Below, one piece after another: positions 24,655 to 35,214 of a stretch of DNA of 64,000 bases. The translations under genes were made by a program, and so were the position numbers. The notes under the pieces are model-generated. The model was not told the DNA's origin and searched no databases. It saw only the letters and a program-made list of their open reading frames with translations. Numbering within the stretch: position 1 is the stretch's first letter; each line of letters starts with the position of its first letter. Source of the DNA: Dermacoccus abyssi (lineage in GTDB: Bacteria; Actinomycetota; Actinomycetes; Actinomycetales; Dermatophilaceae); assembly GCF_034541975.1 (NCBI RefSeq), contig NZ_JAVYJM010000001.1, one strand, 5' to 3'.

Positions 24655-26066
24655 GAACGCTCCTGGGCGTGATGGGCGTCGAGTGGAACAGAGGATTCCT
24701 CGACGTCGGGGAGATGGGTGGGGCGGCCCGCGATGACATCACGGGCCAGCCGGACGAGGTCCGCCGGCCAGACGGGGTGAGCCGCGGCGTCGAGATCGTC
24801 GAGCGACCACCACCGCCACTCCTGCATCGTCATCTGCTCTTCCGGAGTGAGGGCTGCGGGTTCGACGTCGAAGCGAGGGCATCGGACGACGAAGAAGGTC
24901 TCGTGTTGGTAGGTGATCTGGTCGGAGAATCCGTGAGAGACGGTCCGCGAGGCGACAGGGCCCACGACGTCGGCCTCGTCGATGCGTAAACCCGTTTCTT
25001 CCCACAGCTCCCGCACGGCTGCGGTTCGGGCACCCTCCCCCGGATCGACGCCGCCGCCCGGGGTGGCCCACCAGGTGAAGACCGGGTCGAGGCCCTGGTC
25101 GGAGTCGACGTAGAGCAGAACGGCGTCGCTCTCGTCGAGGACGACGAGGCGCACCGCCTCACGAGTTCGCGAGGGACGCTCGTGGGGCGCGACCGCTTCG
25201 AACGCGCCCCCACCCTCGCGGCGGGCGATCGTCATGCGCGGCTTGTCGGCGGCGTCGCGCACGTCGTGGGCCTGATCGAACCCACGGCTCGCGAGGAGAG
25301 CTGCGGGCAGCGTCTCGCCCTGGACGTCGGCGTGCTCCATGACGAGGTGCCCACCCGGCTTGAGCAGTGCGGCCGCCCGCTCGGCGATCTGCACCGGGAA
25401 CCTCAAGCCGTCGTCGCTGCCGCCGTACAGCGCGATCGAGGGATCGTGATAGGCCACTTCCGGGTCGACCGGCACCATGCCGACAGGGATGTAGGGCGGG
25501 TTGCTCACGACGACGTCGAAACGGCCCTCAAGCCCCGCTAGAGCCTCACGCGCATCCTCAACGCTCAAGTGGACGTCGAGGCTCGTCGCGGCGATGTTGT
25601 GGGCCGTCCAGGCCGCTGCGGCGTCGTCGAGCTCAACTGCGCAGACATCGAGATCCGGGCGCTCGTGCTTGACGGCGAGCGCGATGGCACCTGAACCCGT
25701 GCACAGGTCGACAACGCGACCGCCGTGCGGGGCCAGGCGGATCGTCTCGTCGACGAGCATCTCCGTCTCCGGGCGGGGCACGAAAACGCCCGGCCCGACA
25801 CTGAGCTCGAGGTGGCGGAACGGCGCCTTGCCGGTGAGATGCTGCAGGGGTACTCGGGCCGCACGCTCGTCCACGAGGCCGGCGAAGCGCTCAGCGTCGG
25901 CGTCGTCGAGGTCACGCCCGAGGATCTCGAGGCGTCGCACCTCCCCCAGGGGCACACCGAGAGCGTGCGCCATGAGGGCAGCGGCGTCGTGGGCAGCGGA
26001 TTCGACGCCGGCATCGGACAGGCGCTGACGTGCGTTCCGGATCACGTCGCGCAGCGATGCTGCCAC
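24651..26066 (-). CDS. prmC: PrmC release-factor glutamine methyltransferase fused to a Nudix hydrolase
   Basis: Protein of 471 aa from GTG 26066. Residues 1-283 are PrmC: helical N-domain, then the SAM site VVDLCTGSGAIALAV and catalytic VVSNPPYIP (188-195). Residues 303-450 are a Nudix domain with the box GGGVDPGEGARTAAVRELWEETGL. The two join without a stop through about 20 residues (ARREGGGAFEAVAPHERPSR). PrmC methylates the Gln of the GGQ motif in release factors, fitting prfA immediately upstream. The Nudix substrate is unknown. A GTG at about residue 305 could start a separate Nudix protein, but has no good ribosome site. Confidence 0.93.
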   Translation of the reverse strand: MAASLRDVIRNARQRLSDAGVESAAHDAAALMAHALGVPLGEVRRLEILGRDLDDADAERFAGLVDERAARVPLQHLTGKAPFRHLELSVGPGVFVPRPETEMLVDETIRLAPHGGRVVDLCTGSGAIALAVKHERPDLDVCAVELDDAAAAWTAHNIAATSLDVHLSVEDAREALAGLEGRFDVVVSNPPYIPVGMVPVDPEVAYHDPSIALYGGSDDGLRFPVQIAERAAALLKPGGHLVMEHADVQGETLPAALLASRGFDQAHDVRDAADKPRMTIARREGGGAFEAVAPHERPSRTREAVRLVVLDESDAVLLYVDSDQGLDPVFTWWATPGGGVDPGEGARTAAVRELWEETGLRIDEADVVGPVASRTVSHGFSDQITYQHETFFVVRCPRFDVEPAALTPEEQMTMQEWRWWSLDDLDAAAHPVWPADLVRLARDVIAGRPTHLPDVEESSVPLDAHHAQERS

Positions 26067-26070
26067 CGGT

Positions 26071-27153
26071 TCAGTCCTCCTGGCCGACGGCAGCCAGCCG
26101 CGCGGCCTCGTCGGCGTCAACGGCGGACTGGACCACGGCGTCCAGGTCACCGTCGAGCACGGTGTCGAGGTTGTACGACTTGTAGCCGGTGCGGTGATCG
26201 GCGATGCGGTTCTCGGGGAAGTTGTAGGTGCGGATGCGCTCGCTGCGGTCCACGGTGCGCACCTGCGACTTGCGGGCCGCACTGGCCTCGGCCTCGCGCC
26301 GCTCGAGTTCGATCTGACGCAGGCGGGCCTTGAGCACGCGAAGCGCCGACTCCTTGTTCTGCAGCTGCGACTTCTCGTTCTGGCAGGAGACGACGACGCC
26401 GCTCGGCAGGTGGGTGATACGCACGGCCGAGTCGGTCGTGTTGACGCTCTGGCCGCCCGGTCCGGAGCTGCGGTAGACGTCGATCTTGAGGTCGTTCGGG
26501 CCGAACTCGACCTCGTCCTCCTCCTCGATGTCGGGCATGACGAGCACGCCGGCGGCGCTCGTGTGGATGCGGCCCTGGCTCTCGGTGACGGGGACACGCT
26601 GGACGCGGTGCACTCCGCCTTCGTACTTGAGACGCGCCCACGGCGCCTGCCCCGGCTCGGGGGTGCCCTTGGCGCGCACCGTGAGGCGGACGTCCTTGTA
26701 GCCGCCGAGGTCGGCGTCGGTGGCGTCGGAGATCTCCGCCTTCCAACCGCTGCGCTCGGCGAAGCGCAGGTACATGCGCACGAGGTCACCGGCGAACAGG
26801 GCCGATTCGGCGCCGCCCTCTCCGGCCTTGACCTCGAGGACGACGTCACGATCGTCGTCCTCGTCGCGCGGGAGCAGGAGCTTGCGGAGAACGTCGGCGG
26901 TCTCGTCGCGGTGCGTGCGCAGTGCGGGCAGTTCCTCGCCGAAGGCAGGGTCTTCTGCAGCGAGCTCTTCGGCGGCGCTCACGTCCTCGGTGGCGCTCTT
27001 CCACGCGTGGTACGCGGCGACCGTCGGGGCGAGCTGCGCGTACCGCTTGTTGAGCCGGCGCATGAGCGTCGGGTCGGCGTGCGTCGCGGGGTCGGCGAGC
27101 TGCTTCTCGAGGTCGTCGTACTCGGCGACGATCGTGGCTGCGGATTCAAGCAC
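26071..27153 (-). CDS. prfA: peptide chain release factor 1
   Basis: Protein of 360 aa. The peptidyl-tRNA hydrolysis motif GGQ is at 233-235 (SSGPGGQSVNTTDSA), and the UAG/UAA-reading PVT motif is at 188-190, marking RF1 rather than RF2. It starts with GTG after AGGAG. The modifying enzyme gene prmC follows four bases later. Confidence 0.97.
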   Translation of the reverse strand: MLESAATIVAEYDDLEKQLADPATHADPTLMRRLNKRYAQLAPTVAAYHAWKSATEDVSAAEELAAEDPAFGEELPALRTHRDETADVLRKLLLPRDEDDDRDVVLEVKAGEGGAESALFAGDLVRMYLRFAERSGWKAEISDATDADLGGYKDVRLTVRAKGTPEPGQAPWARLKYEGGVHRVQRVPVTESQGRIHTSAAGVLVMPDIEEEDEVEFGPNDLKIDVYRSSGPGGQSVNTTDSAVRITHLPSGVVVSCQNEKSQLQNKESALRVLKARLRQIELERREAEASAARKSQVRTVDRSERIRTYNFPENRIADHRTGYKSYNLDTVLDGDLDAVVQSAVDADEAARLAAVGQED

Positions 27154-27186
27154 GGGGGCTCCTGGGCGTGGGAAGGACGTGGGAAT

Positions 27187-27224
27187 GCAAAACGCCGACC
27201 CCAGCAGAGTTGCTGGGGTCGGCG
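27187..27224 (-). terminator. Rho-independent terminator after rpmE
   Basis: On the minus strand CGCCGACCCCAGCA pairs perfectly with TGCTGGGGTCGGCG around a four-base loop and is followed by TTTTGC. It lies ten bases after the rpmE stop, before prfA. Confidence 0.88.
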
Positions 27225-27234
27225 TGTGCGAAGA

Positions 27235-27450
27235 CTACTTGGCGTCCTTCTTGCCGTAGCGCGCCTGGAAGCGAGCGACTCGGCCACCGGTGTCCATGAG
27301 CTTCTGCTTACCCGTGTAGAAGGGGTGGCAGTTGGAGCACACTTCGACGTTGATCTTGCCGGACGTCGCGGTGCTGCGGGTCTCGAACGTGTTGCCGCAG
27401 GTGCAGGACACCGTCGTGGCGACGTATTCGGGGTGAAGGTTCTTCTTCAC
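27235..27450 (-). CDS. rpmE: 50S ribosomal protein bL31, zinc-binding type
   Basis: Protein of 71 aa. Four Cys ligands in VSCTCGN and EVCSNCHPFYTG define the zinc-containing form, with the C-terminal GGRVARFQARYGK. It sits at the ribosomal subunit bridge. The gene is followed by its own strong terminator, so it is largely transcribed apart from prfA. Confidence 0.97.
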   Translation of the reverse strand: MKKNLHPEYVATTVSCTCGNTFETRSTATSGKINVEVCSNCHPFYTGKQKLMDTGGRVARFQARYGKKDAK

Positions 27451-27666
27451 GGGGTTCTCCTAGCTGTTGAGGATGCCGCCGGGTCGTCTGCTCGGGCGAG
27501 CGACGTGAACCGGAAGCCAACAATGAAGTTTGCCAGACGAGCTGGACACCTTCCAAAACAGACGAAGCCCGGAACCTATTCCCGGGCCGTCGGCTGCCGA
27601 TGCGGGACCGAGCCAGACGCAGGACGTGGACGCAGCTGGCACCTCGGTGCGCGTAGGCGCGACTGG

Positions 27667-27742
27667 GGAAGAAACCTTCCCTACTTGCGTCCAGAAACGC
27701 CCCCGAAGACACAAGAAGGGAAGAGACCATCCCTATTTGCGT
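27667..27742. repeat. Pair of imperfect 24-nt direct repeats
   Basis: GGAAGARACCWTCCCTAYTTGCGT occurs at 27667-27690 and 27719-27742 with four differences. Each copy can form a short hairpin; the first is perfect (GGGAAG, loop GTTT, CTTCCC on the minus strand). Confidence 0.65.
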
Positions 27743-27926
27743 GTACGCGGGTACCACGAAAAGAGTGCGACACGTCATCGGATCAGAGTCCCTGTTGCGA
27801 GCCCCAAGCAGGCGACGGCGCAGACCGCCGGACCACGCTGGAAGCCGACCCGCCGCGTGTCGCAGCGAGCCAGGCCCGTCAGGGCCTGGCCGCAAGACGC
27901 GCCTGGACGACGGCGAGGACCCTGGA

Positions 27927-27970
27927 AGCAGTGAGGCCGGTGCGAGCTCGCTCGCACCGGCCTCACTGCT
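27927..27970 (-). terminator. Terminator after rho
   Basis: A 21-bp perfect stem (AGCAGTGAGGCCGGTGCGAGC and its complement) with a minimal loop lies nine bases after the rho stop. No T-run follows, which is common in high-GC actinobacteria. Confidence 0.82.
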
Positions 27971-27978
27971 GAACAGGA

Positions 27979-30114
<2,136 letters not shown>

Positions 30115-30176
30115 GAAGGATCCTTCCCCCTCGTTCGGCCCGCGTGTCAGATACGCGGACGGGATGTGAGTGGAGC

Positions 30177-30366
30177 CGGGTTCGAACAGAAACGAACCCG
30201 CTGCCGACCTCGTCCGGGGACGGACGGGGGACTCGGCAATGCACGAAAGCGCGGGTGGATCACCTGCGAGGCAGGTAGGCGTTCTTGGGACGTCGAAAGA
30301 AATTCGAGGCCTCCGCTGCCGCGACCGTGAAACGGTGACGGCTCGAGCGCCCTGGGAATTTCACCC
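30177..30366 (-). promoter_or_regulatory. Structured leader of rho
   Basis: The 281-bp thrB-rho gap holds several perfect short hairpins: CGGGTTCG/CGAACCCG (30177-30200), CGTCCG-GGGA-CGGACG (30211-30226), ACCTGC-GAG-GCAGGT (30262-30276) and ACCGT-GAA-ACGGT (30324-30336). The minus strand also reads GGGTGAAATTCCC (30354-30366). The last resembles part of the FMN riboswitch, but the rest of that consensus is missing. Control of rho by its own leader is known in other bacteria; here it is inferred. Confidence 0.4.
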
Positions 30367-30395
30367 GGGTGCACCTTGACGTTACACCCCCGACC

Positions 30396-31358
30396 TCACG
30401 AGGACGAAACCACGTGCACCCCACGGCTTGTTGTGCCGGGCGAAATGATCTCCACGTCGCTGGCCACCGCACGCACGGCTTCCTCTCCCTGCCCGCTCGT
30501 CAGGGCGAGCACGGTGGGCCCGGCGCCCGAGATGACGGCAGGGATGCCGGCGTCGCGCAGAGCGTCGACGAGGGCCATCGACTCGGGGTAGGCGGGGCGA
30601 CGGGCTTCCTGGTGAAGGTAGTCCTGGGTGGCCGGCATGAGGAGACTCGGGTCCGCGGTGAGGGCGTGCGCAAGCAGCGCCGTGCGCCCCGAGTTGCGAG
30701 CGGCGACGGCGAGCGGAACGGCGGTGGGCAGCGCGGCACGCGCGGTGGCCGTCGACAGACGTCGCTGCGGCACGACGAGTACCGGCACGAGGTGGGGGTG
30801 CGGCGCGAGGACAGCGCTTCGCCAGTCGCCTGCGTCACCATCGCCGGCCCAGCTCACCGTGACGTTGCCGTACACGGACGCGGATGCGTTGTCCGGGTGG
30901 CCCTCGATGCTCGAGGCGATGTCGCTGACGAAGCGCAGCACGGTGTCGTCCGCGAGGTCGAGGCCCGCCAGGGCCGTCCCGAGCGCGACACCGGTGACCG
31001 CGGCACTGGCCGACGAGCCCATCCCGCGCGAGTGCGGAATGGCCCCCCGGTAGCTCAGCCTCAGGCCCTGCGGAGCGTCCAGACCGAGCGCCTGCCAGGC
31101 GGCCACCATGGCCCGGTAGGCCAGGTGCGACTCGTCCAGCGGCACCTCCCCCTCACCGAAACCGGTGGCCTCGACGACGAGCGAGTCGCCCTCGACGTTC
31201 GCCTCGGCCTCGTCCCAGACGCCGAGCGCCATGCCGATGGAGTCGAAGCCCGGCCCGAGGTTGGCCGTGCTCGCAGGCACTCGCACTCGAGCGCGGGCAC
31301 CGGCGGCGACGACGGCCCCGTCACGCAGCGGTTCGGCGCTCGTCACACGGTGCGCCAT
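30396..31358 (-). CDS. thrB: homoserine kinase
   Basis: Protein of 320 aa of the GHMP kinase family. Motif 1 is PASTANLGPGFDSIGMAL, the ATP loop is IPHSRGMGSSASAAVTG, and motif 3 is VISGAGPTVLAL. It phosphorylates homoserine for threonine synthesis. It starts two bases after the thrC stop. The gap to rho is 281 bp. Confidence 0.96.
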   Translation of the reverse strand: MAHRVTSAEPLRDGAVVAAGARARVRVPASTANLGPGFDSIGMALGVWDEAEANVEGDSLVVEATGFGEGEVPLDESHLAYRAMVAAWQALGLDAPQGLRLSYRGAIPHSRGMGSSASAAVTGVALGTALAGLDLADDTVLRFVSDIASSIEGHPDNASASVYGNVTVSWAGDGDAGDWRSAVLAPHPHLVPVLVVPQRRLSTATARAALPTAVPLAVAARNSGRTALLAHALTADPSLLMPATQDYLHQEARRPAYPESMALVDALRDAGIPAVISGAGPTVLALTSGQGEEAVRAVASDVEIISPGTTSRGVHVVSSS

Positions 31359-31360
31359 CG

Positions 31361-32464
31361 TCAGGAGTCGAGGCCGAGCGCCCGCGCCACCGAGTACGCG
31401 TCGACGTCGACGCGCTCGGGCTGGATGTCGTCACCGTCCGCGTTGCGCAGCGCCCACTGCGGGTCCTTGAGGCCGTGGCCCGTGACCGTGCAGACGATTG
31501 TGGCGCCCGCGGGCACCTGACCGGCGGCGTGCTTCTTGAGCAGGCCGGCGATCGACGCGGCCGAGGCGGGCTCGACGAAGATGCCCTCCTCGCTCGAGAG
31601 GTAGCGGTGGGCGTCGAGGATCTCGTCGTCGCTCACCCAGTCGATGAGGCCGCCGGAGTCGTCGCGGGCCTCCTCGGCCTGCTTCCACGACGCCGGGTTG
31701 CCGATACGGATTGCGGTGGCGATGGTCTCGGGCTCGTCGAACGGGTGCCCGGCGACGATGGGCGAGGCACCCTCGGCCTGGAAGCCCCACATCTTCGGCG
31801 TCTTCGTGGAGACGGCCGGCAGTTCGCGCCCGTCGGCGGTGGTGAACGGCGCCGCGTACTCGCGGTAGCCGCGCCAGTAGCCGGTGATGTTGCCCGCGTT
31901 GCCGACCGGCAGCACGTGGATGTCCGGGGCGTCACCGAGGGCGTCGACGATCTCGAAGCTTGCTGTCTTCTGCCCCTCGATGCGGGCCGGGTTGACGGAG
32001 TTGACGAGCTCGACCGGGTAGTTCTCGGCGAGCTTGCGCGCCACCGTGAGGCAGTCGTCGAAGTTGCCGTCGACTTGGAGCAGCTGCGCGCCGTGCGCGA
32101 TGGCCTGGCTCAACTTGCCCATGGCGATCTTGCCGTCCGGCACGAGCACCGCACACGTCATGCCGGCCTTCGTCGCGTAGGCGGCTGCGGAGGCGGACGT
32201 GTTGCCCGTCGACGCGCAGATGACGGCCTTGGCACCGTTCTTCGCGGCCATCGACATCGCCGTCGTCATGCCGCGGTCCTTGAACGAGCCCGTCGGGTTG
32301 AGGCCCTCGTACTTGACGAAGACGCGTGCACCGACGCGCTTGCTCAGCTTCTCCGCCTCGATGAGCGGCGTGCCGCCCTCGCCGAGGGTGACGACGGGGG
32401 CTCCGTCGAGCATCGGCAGACGCTCGGCGTACTCGGTGATGACGCCGCGCCACAGGTGGGCCAT
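31361..32464 (-). CDS. thrC: threonine synthase
   Basis: Protein of 367 aa. The PLP Lys is K62 in NPTGSFKDRGMTTAM, and the phosphate-binding loop is PVGNAGNITGYWRGY. It converts O-phosphohomoserine to threonine. It is the short class of threonine synthase found in actinobacteria. Only one base separates it from hom. Confidence 0.96.
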   Translation of the reverse strand: MAHLWRGVITEYAERLPMLDGAPVVTLGEGGTPLIEAEKLSKRVGARVFVKYEGLNPTGSFKDRGMTTAMSMAAKNGAKAVICASTGNTSASAAAYATKAGMTCAVLVPDGKIAMGKLSQAIAHGAQLLQVDGNFDDCLTVARKLAENYPVELVNSVNPARIEGQKTASFEIVDALGDAPDIHVLPVGNAGNITGYWRGYREYAAPFTTADGRELPAVSTKTPKMWGFQAEGASPIVAGHPFDEPETIATAIRIGNPASWKQAEEARDDSGGLIDWVSDDEILDAHRYLSSEEGIFVEPASAASIAGLLKKHAAGQVPAGATIVCTVTGHGLKDPQWALRNADGDDIQPERVDVDAYSVARALGLDS

Positions 32465-32465
32465 G

Positions 32466-33779
32466 TCAGATTCCTTCCGCGCGCAGCACCGACGTCACGC
32501 TCGTGACGTCGGGCAGCTTCTTGATGGTGTCGACCGTGGTCGCGAGAGCCGATTCGGGGGCCTCGTGGGTCATGAACGTGAGCGAGGCGAGCCCGTCCTC
32601 GGAGCGGCGCACGCCTTGGCGCATACTCTCGATCGAGACGCCCTGATCGCCGAAGGCGCTCGTCACGCGACCGAGCACGCCGGGCTCGTCTGCCACCTCG
32701 ACGCGCACGACGTAGCGGGTGAGCGATTCACCGATCGGCAGGATCGGCAGGTTGGCGTACGCCGACTCCCCCGCGCCGTGCGAGCCGCTGACGCGGTGCC
32801 GGGCGGCGTGGACGATGTCGCCCAGCACGGCGGATGCCGTGGGGTCGCCGCCGGCGCCACGCCCGTAGAACATGAGCTCGCCGGCGAGCTTCGTCTCGAC
32901 GAAGACGGCGTTGAACGCCTCGCGCACCGTGGCGAGCGGGTGCGAGCGGGCGAGAAGCACGGGGTGAACGCGGACGTTGACGCCAGGGCCACCGTCGGCC
33001 CCGTCGCGCTCGACCTTCTCGGCGATGGCGAGCAACTTGATGACGCAACCGGCGCGGCGAGCGGCCTTGATGTCCTCCGCCGTCAGGCCCATGATGCCCT
33101 CGCAGTGCACGTCACTCGTGCGCACCCGGGTGTGGAACGCCAAGGAGGCGAGGATCGCAGCCTTGGCCTGGGCGTCGTGGCCTTCGACGTCGGCGGTCGG
33201 GTCGGCCTCGGCGTACCCGAGGCTCTGCGCCTCGGCGAGCACGTCCTCGAGGTTCGCGCCGGTGCGGTCCATCTTGTCGAGGATGAAGTTCGTCGTGCCG
33301 TTGACGATGCCGAGCACCTTCGTCACCTCGTCGCCGGCGAGCGACTCGCGCAGCGGGCGGATGAGCGGAATGGCGCCCGCAACGGCCGCCTCGTAGGAGA
33401 GGTCGACGCCGTGCTCCATCGCGAGTTGGTACAGCTCCGGGCCGGCTTCGCCGAGGAGAGCCTTGTTGGCCGTGACGACGCTCGCGCCGTTCTCGAGGGC
33501 CTTCGTGATGAGCGACTTCGCAGGCTCCGTGCCGCCCATGAGCTCGACGACGATGTCGGCGCGCTCGACGAGGCCTTCGGCGTCGGTAGTGAACACGTCG
33601 GCGGGCAGGCCCGTCTCGGAACGGTCCTTCGACGCATCCCGAACGAGCGCGCCGACGATCTGGACCGGGGCCCCGACCCGGGCTTCGAAATCGGCTGCGT
33701 TGCGGGTGAGTTCACGCGCGACGGCGGTGCCGACGACGCCGCTGCCGAGCAGCGCCACCGTGATGGGCTTGGTCGTCAT
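32466..33779 (-). CDS. hom: homoserine dehydrogenase
   Basis: Protein of 437 aa. NAD(P)-binding GSGVVGTAV lies at the N-terminus, the catalytic domain has YEAAVAGAIPLIRPLRESL and GTTNFILDKM, and an ACT domain at about 355-437 (YVVRVEVADEPGVLGRVTSA) is the usual site of threonine feedback inhibition. ATG 33779 is preferred because AGAGG is then well spaced; ATG 33785, overlapping the lysA stop, is the alternative. Confidence 0.96.
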   Translation of the reverse strand: MTTKPITVALLGSGVVGTAVARELTRNAADFEARVGAPVQIVGALVRDASKDRSETGLPADVFTTDAEGLVERADIVVELMGGTEPAKSLITKALENGASVVTANKALLGEAGPELYQLAMEHGVDLSYEAAVAGAIPLIRPLRESLAGDEVTKVLGIVNGTTNFILDKMDRTGANLEDVLAEAQSLGYAEADPTADVEGHDAQAKAAILASLAFHTRVRTSDVHCEGIMGLTAEDIKAARRAGCVIKLLAIAEKVERDGADGGPGVNVRVHPVLLARSHPLATVREAFNAVFVETKLAGELMFYGRGAGGDPTASAVLGDIVHAARHRVSGSHGAGESAYANLPILPIGESLTRYVVRVEVADEPGVLGRVTSAFGDQGVSIESMRQGVRRSEDGLASLTFMTHEAPESALATTVDTIKKLPDVTSVTSVLRAEGI

Positions 33780-33781
33780 GG

Positions 33782-35149
33782 TCATTCCTCTTCCAGGGCG
33801 AGCAGGTCGTCGATGGTCTCCCGGCGCAGCAGGACGCGCGCGTCGCCGTCTTTGACGGCGACGACGGGCGGGCGCGGGACGTGGTTGTACTGCGACGCGA
33901 GCGCGCGGCAGTAGGCGCCGGTCGCGGCGACGGCGACGAGGTCACCGTCCGCGACGTCGGCGGGGAAGTTGATGTCGCGCACGACGATGTCGCCGCTCTC
34001 GCAGTGCTTGCCGACGATGCGGGTGGCCACGAGGTCGTCCGCCCCACCGCGGTTCGCGAGCGCCGCGTGGTAGTCAGCGGCGTAGAGAGCGGGGCGGGCG
34101 TTGTCGCCCATGCCGCCGTCGACGCTGACGTAGGAACGCACGAGGTCGTCCGTGGCCTGCACGGGCTTGACCGTGCCGACCCGGTAGAGCGTCACGCCGC
34201 CGGGGCCGATGATGCTGCGGCCCGGCTCGATCGAGACGCGCGGAACGGCGACACCGGCGTCGTCGCAGGCCGACTTGACGATGCGCGCGAGCTGCTGCGC
34301 CATGTCCGCCGGCTCGAGCGGGGTGTCGCTGGGCAGGTAGGCGATGCCGAACCCTCCGCCGAGGTCAAGTTCGGGCAACTCGACGCCGTGCGTTCGCGCG
34401 ACGTCGAGCTGGAGGGCGACGAGGCGCGTCGCGGCCTCCTCGAACCCGTCCGATTCGAAGATCTGCGAGCCGATGTGGCTGTGGAAGCCGAGCAGTTCGA
34501 GCTCGGGGTGGGCGAGCACCCGGCCCACGGCGTCGGCGACCTGACCGTCCGCGAGGGAGAAACCGAACTTCTGGTCCTCGTGGGCCGTCGCGATGAACTC
34601 GTGGGTGTGGGCCTCGACGCCGAGCTTGACGCGCAGCATGACGGGCGCGCGCAGGTCGTGCTTGGCGGCTGCCACGGCGACGCGTTCGATCTCCTCGAAC
34701 GAGTCGACGACGATGCGCCCCACGCCGTACGCGAGCGCCGCGTCGATCTCCTCGCCGCTCTTGTTGTTGCCGTGCATGCCGATGGCCTCACCGGGCACCT
34801 CGGCCTTACGGGCGATGGCGAGTTCGCCGCCGGAGCAGACGTCGAGACGCAGGCCCTCCTCTACGACCCAGCGCGCGATGTGCGACGTGAGGAACGCCTT
34901 GCCCGCGTAGTAGACGTCGGCCACCGTGCCGATGTCGCCGAACGCCTGCGAGAACGCCTCGCGGTAGGCGCGGGCGCGCCGGCGCACGTCGTCCTCGTCG
35001 ATGACGTAGGCGGGGGTGCCGAAGCGGTCGGCCAGTTCGGTGGCGGCAATACCGGCGATGCTGATGACGCCGTCATCCCCGCGGCGAGCCGTGCGTGGCC
35101 AGACGATCTCCTCGAGGGGGCCGGTCGGCGCGTTCGGTACGGAACTCAC
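33782..35149 (-). CDS. lysA: diaminopimelate decarboxylase
   Basis: Protein of 455 aa from GTG 35149, which has AGGAGA seven bases upstream. The PLP Lys is K84 in VYYAGKAFLT. GFHSHIGSQIF, DLGGGFGIAY, EPGRSIIGPGG and GKHCESGD follow in family order. It makes lysine from meso-diaminopimelate. The longer frame to 35218 adds residues without family character. It heads the hom-thrC-thrB cluster. Confidence 0.95.
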   Translation of the reverse strand: MSSVPNAPTGPLEEIVWPRTARRGDDGVISIAGIAATELADRFGTPAYVIDEDDVRRRARAYREAFSQAFGDIGTVADVYYAGKAFLTSHIARWVVEEGLRLDVCSGGELAIARKAEVPGEAIGMHGNNKSGEEIDAALAYGVGRIVVDSFEEIERVAVAAAKHDLRAPVMLRVKLGVEAHTHEFIATAHEDQKFGFSLADGQVADAVGRVLAHPELELLGFHSHIGSQIFESDGFEEAATRLVALQLDVARTHGVELPELDLGGGFGIAYLPSDTPLEPADMAQQLARIVKSACDDAGVAVPRVSIEPGRSIIGPGGVTLYRVGTVKPVQATDDLVRSYVSVDGGMGDNARPALYAADYHAALANRGGADDLVATRIVGKHCESGDIVVRDINFPADVADGDLVAVAATGAYCRALASQYNHVPRPPVVAVKDGDARVLLRRETIDDLLALEEE

Positions 35150-35214
35150 GTCGCTGTCTCCTGCGGTGTCGAAATCGCTGCCGGTCGTGCTCGTCGGGCA
35201 AGCCGATGAGCCGA

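Larger units (their letters stand above)
27451..27978. other. 528-bp rho-rpmE intergenic region
   Basis: I see no convincing gene in either strand. It contains the rho terminator (27927-27970), two imperfect copies of a 24-nt repeat (27667-27742) and presumably the rpmE promoter. A weaker hairpin, GCCCGG with CCGGGC, lies near 27567-27588. Confidence 0.6.

Noticed and set aside
27530..27934. Plus-strand 134-codon frame in the rho-rpmE gap
   Set aside because: No ribosome site, low-complexity Arg/Pro composition, and it runs through repeats and the rho terminator.
30340..30370. FMN riboswitch upstream of rho
   Set aside because: GGGTGAAATTCCC is present, but the following CCGGCGGT and the other conserved FMN blocks are not, and rho has no riboflavin link.
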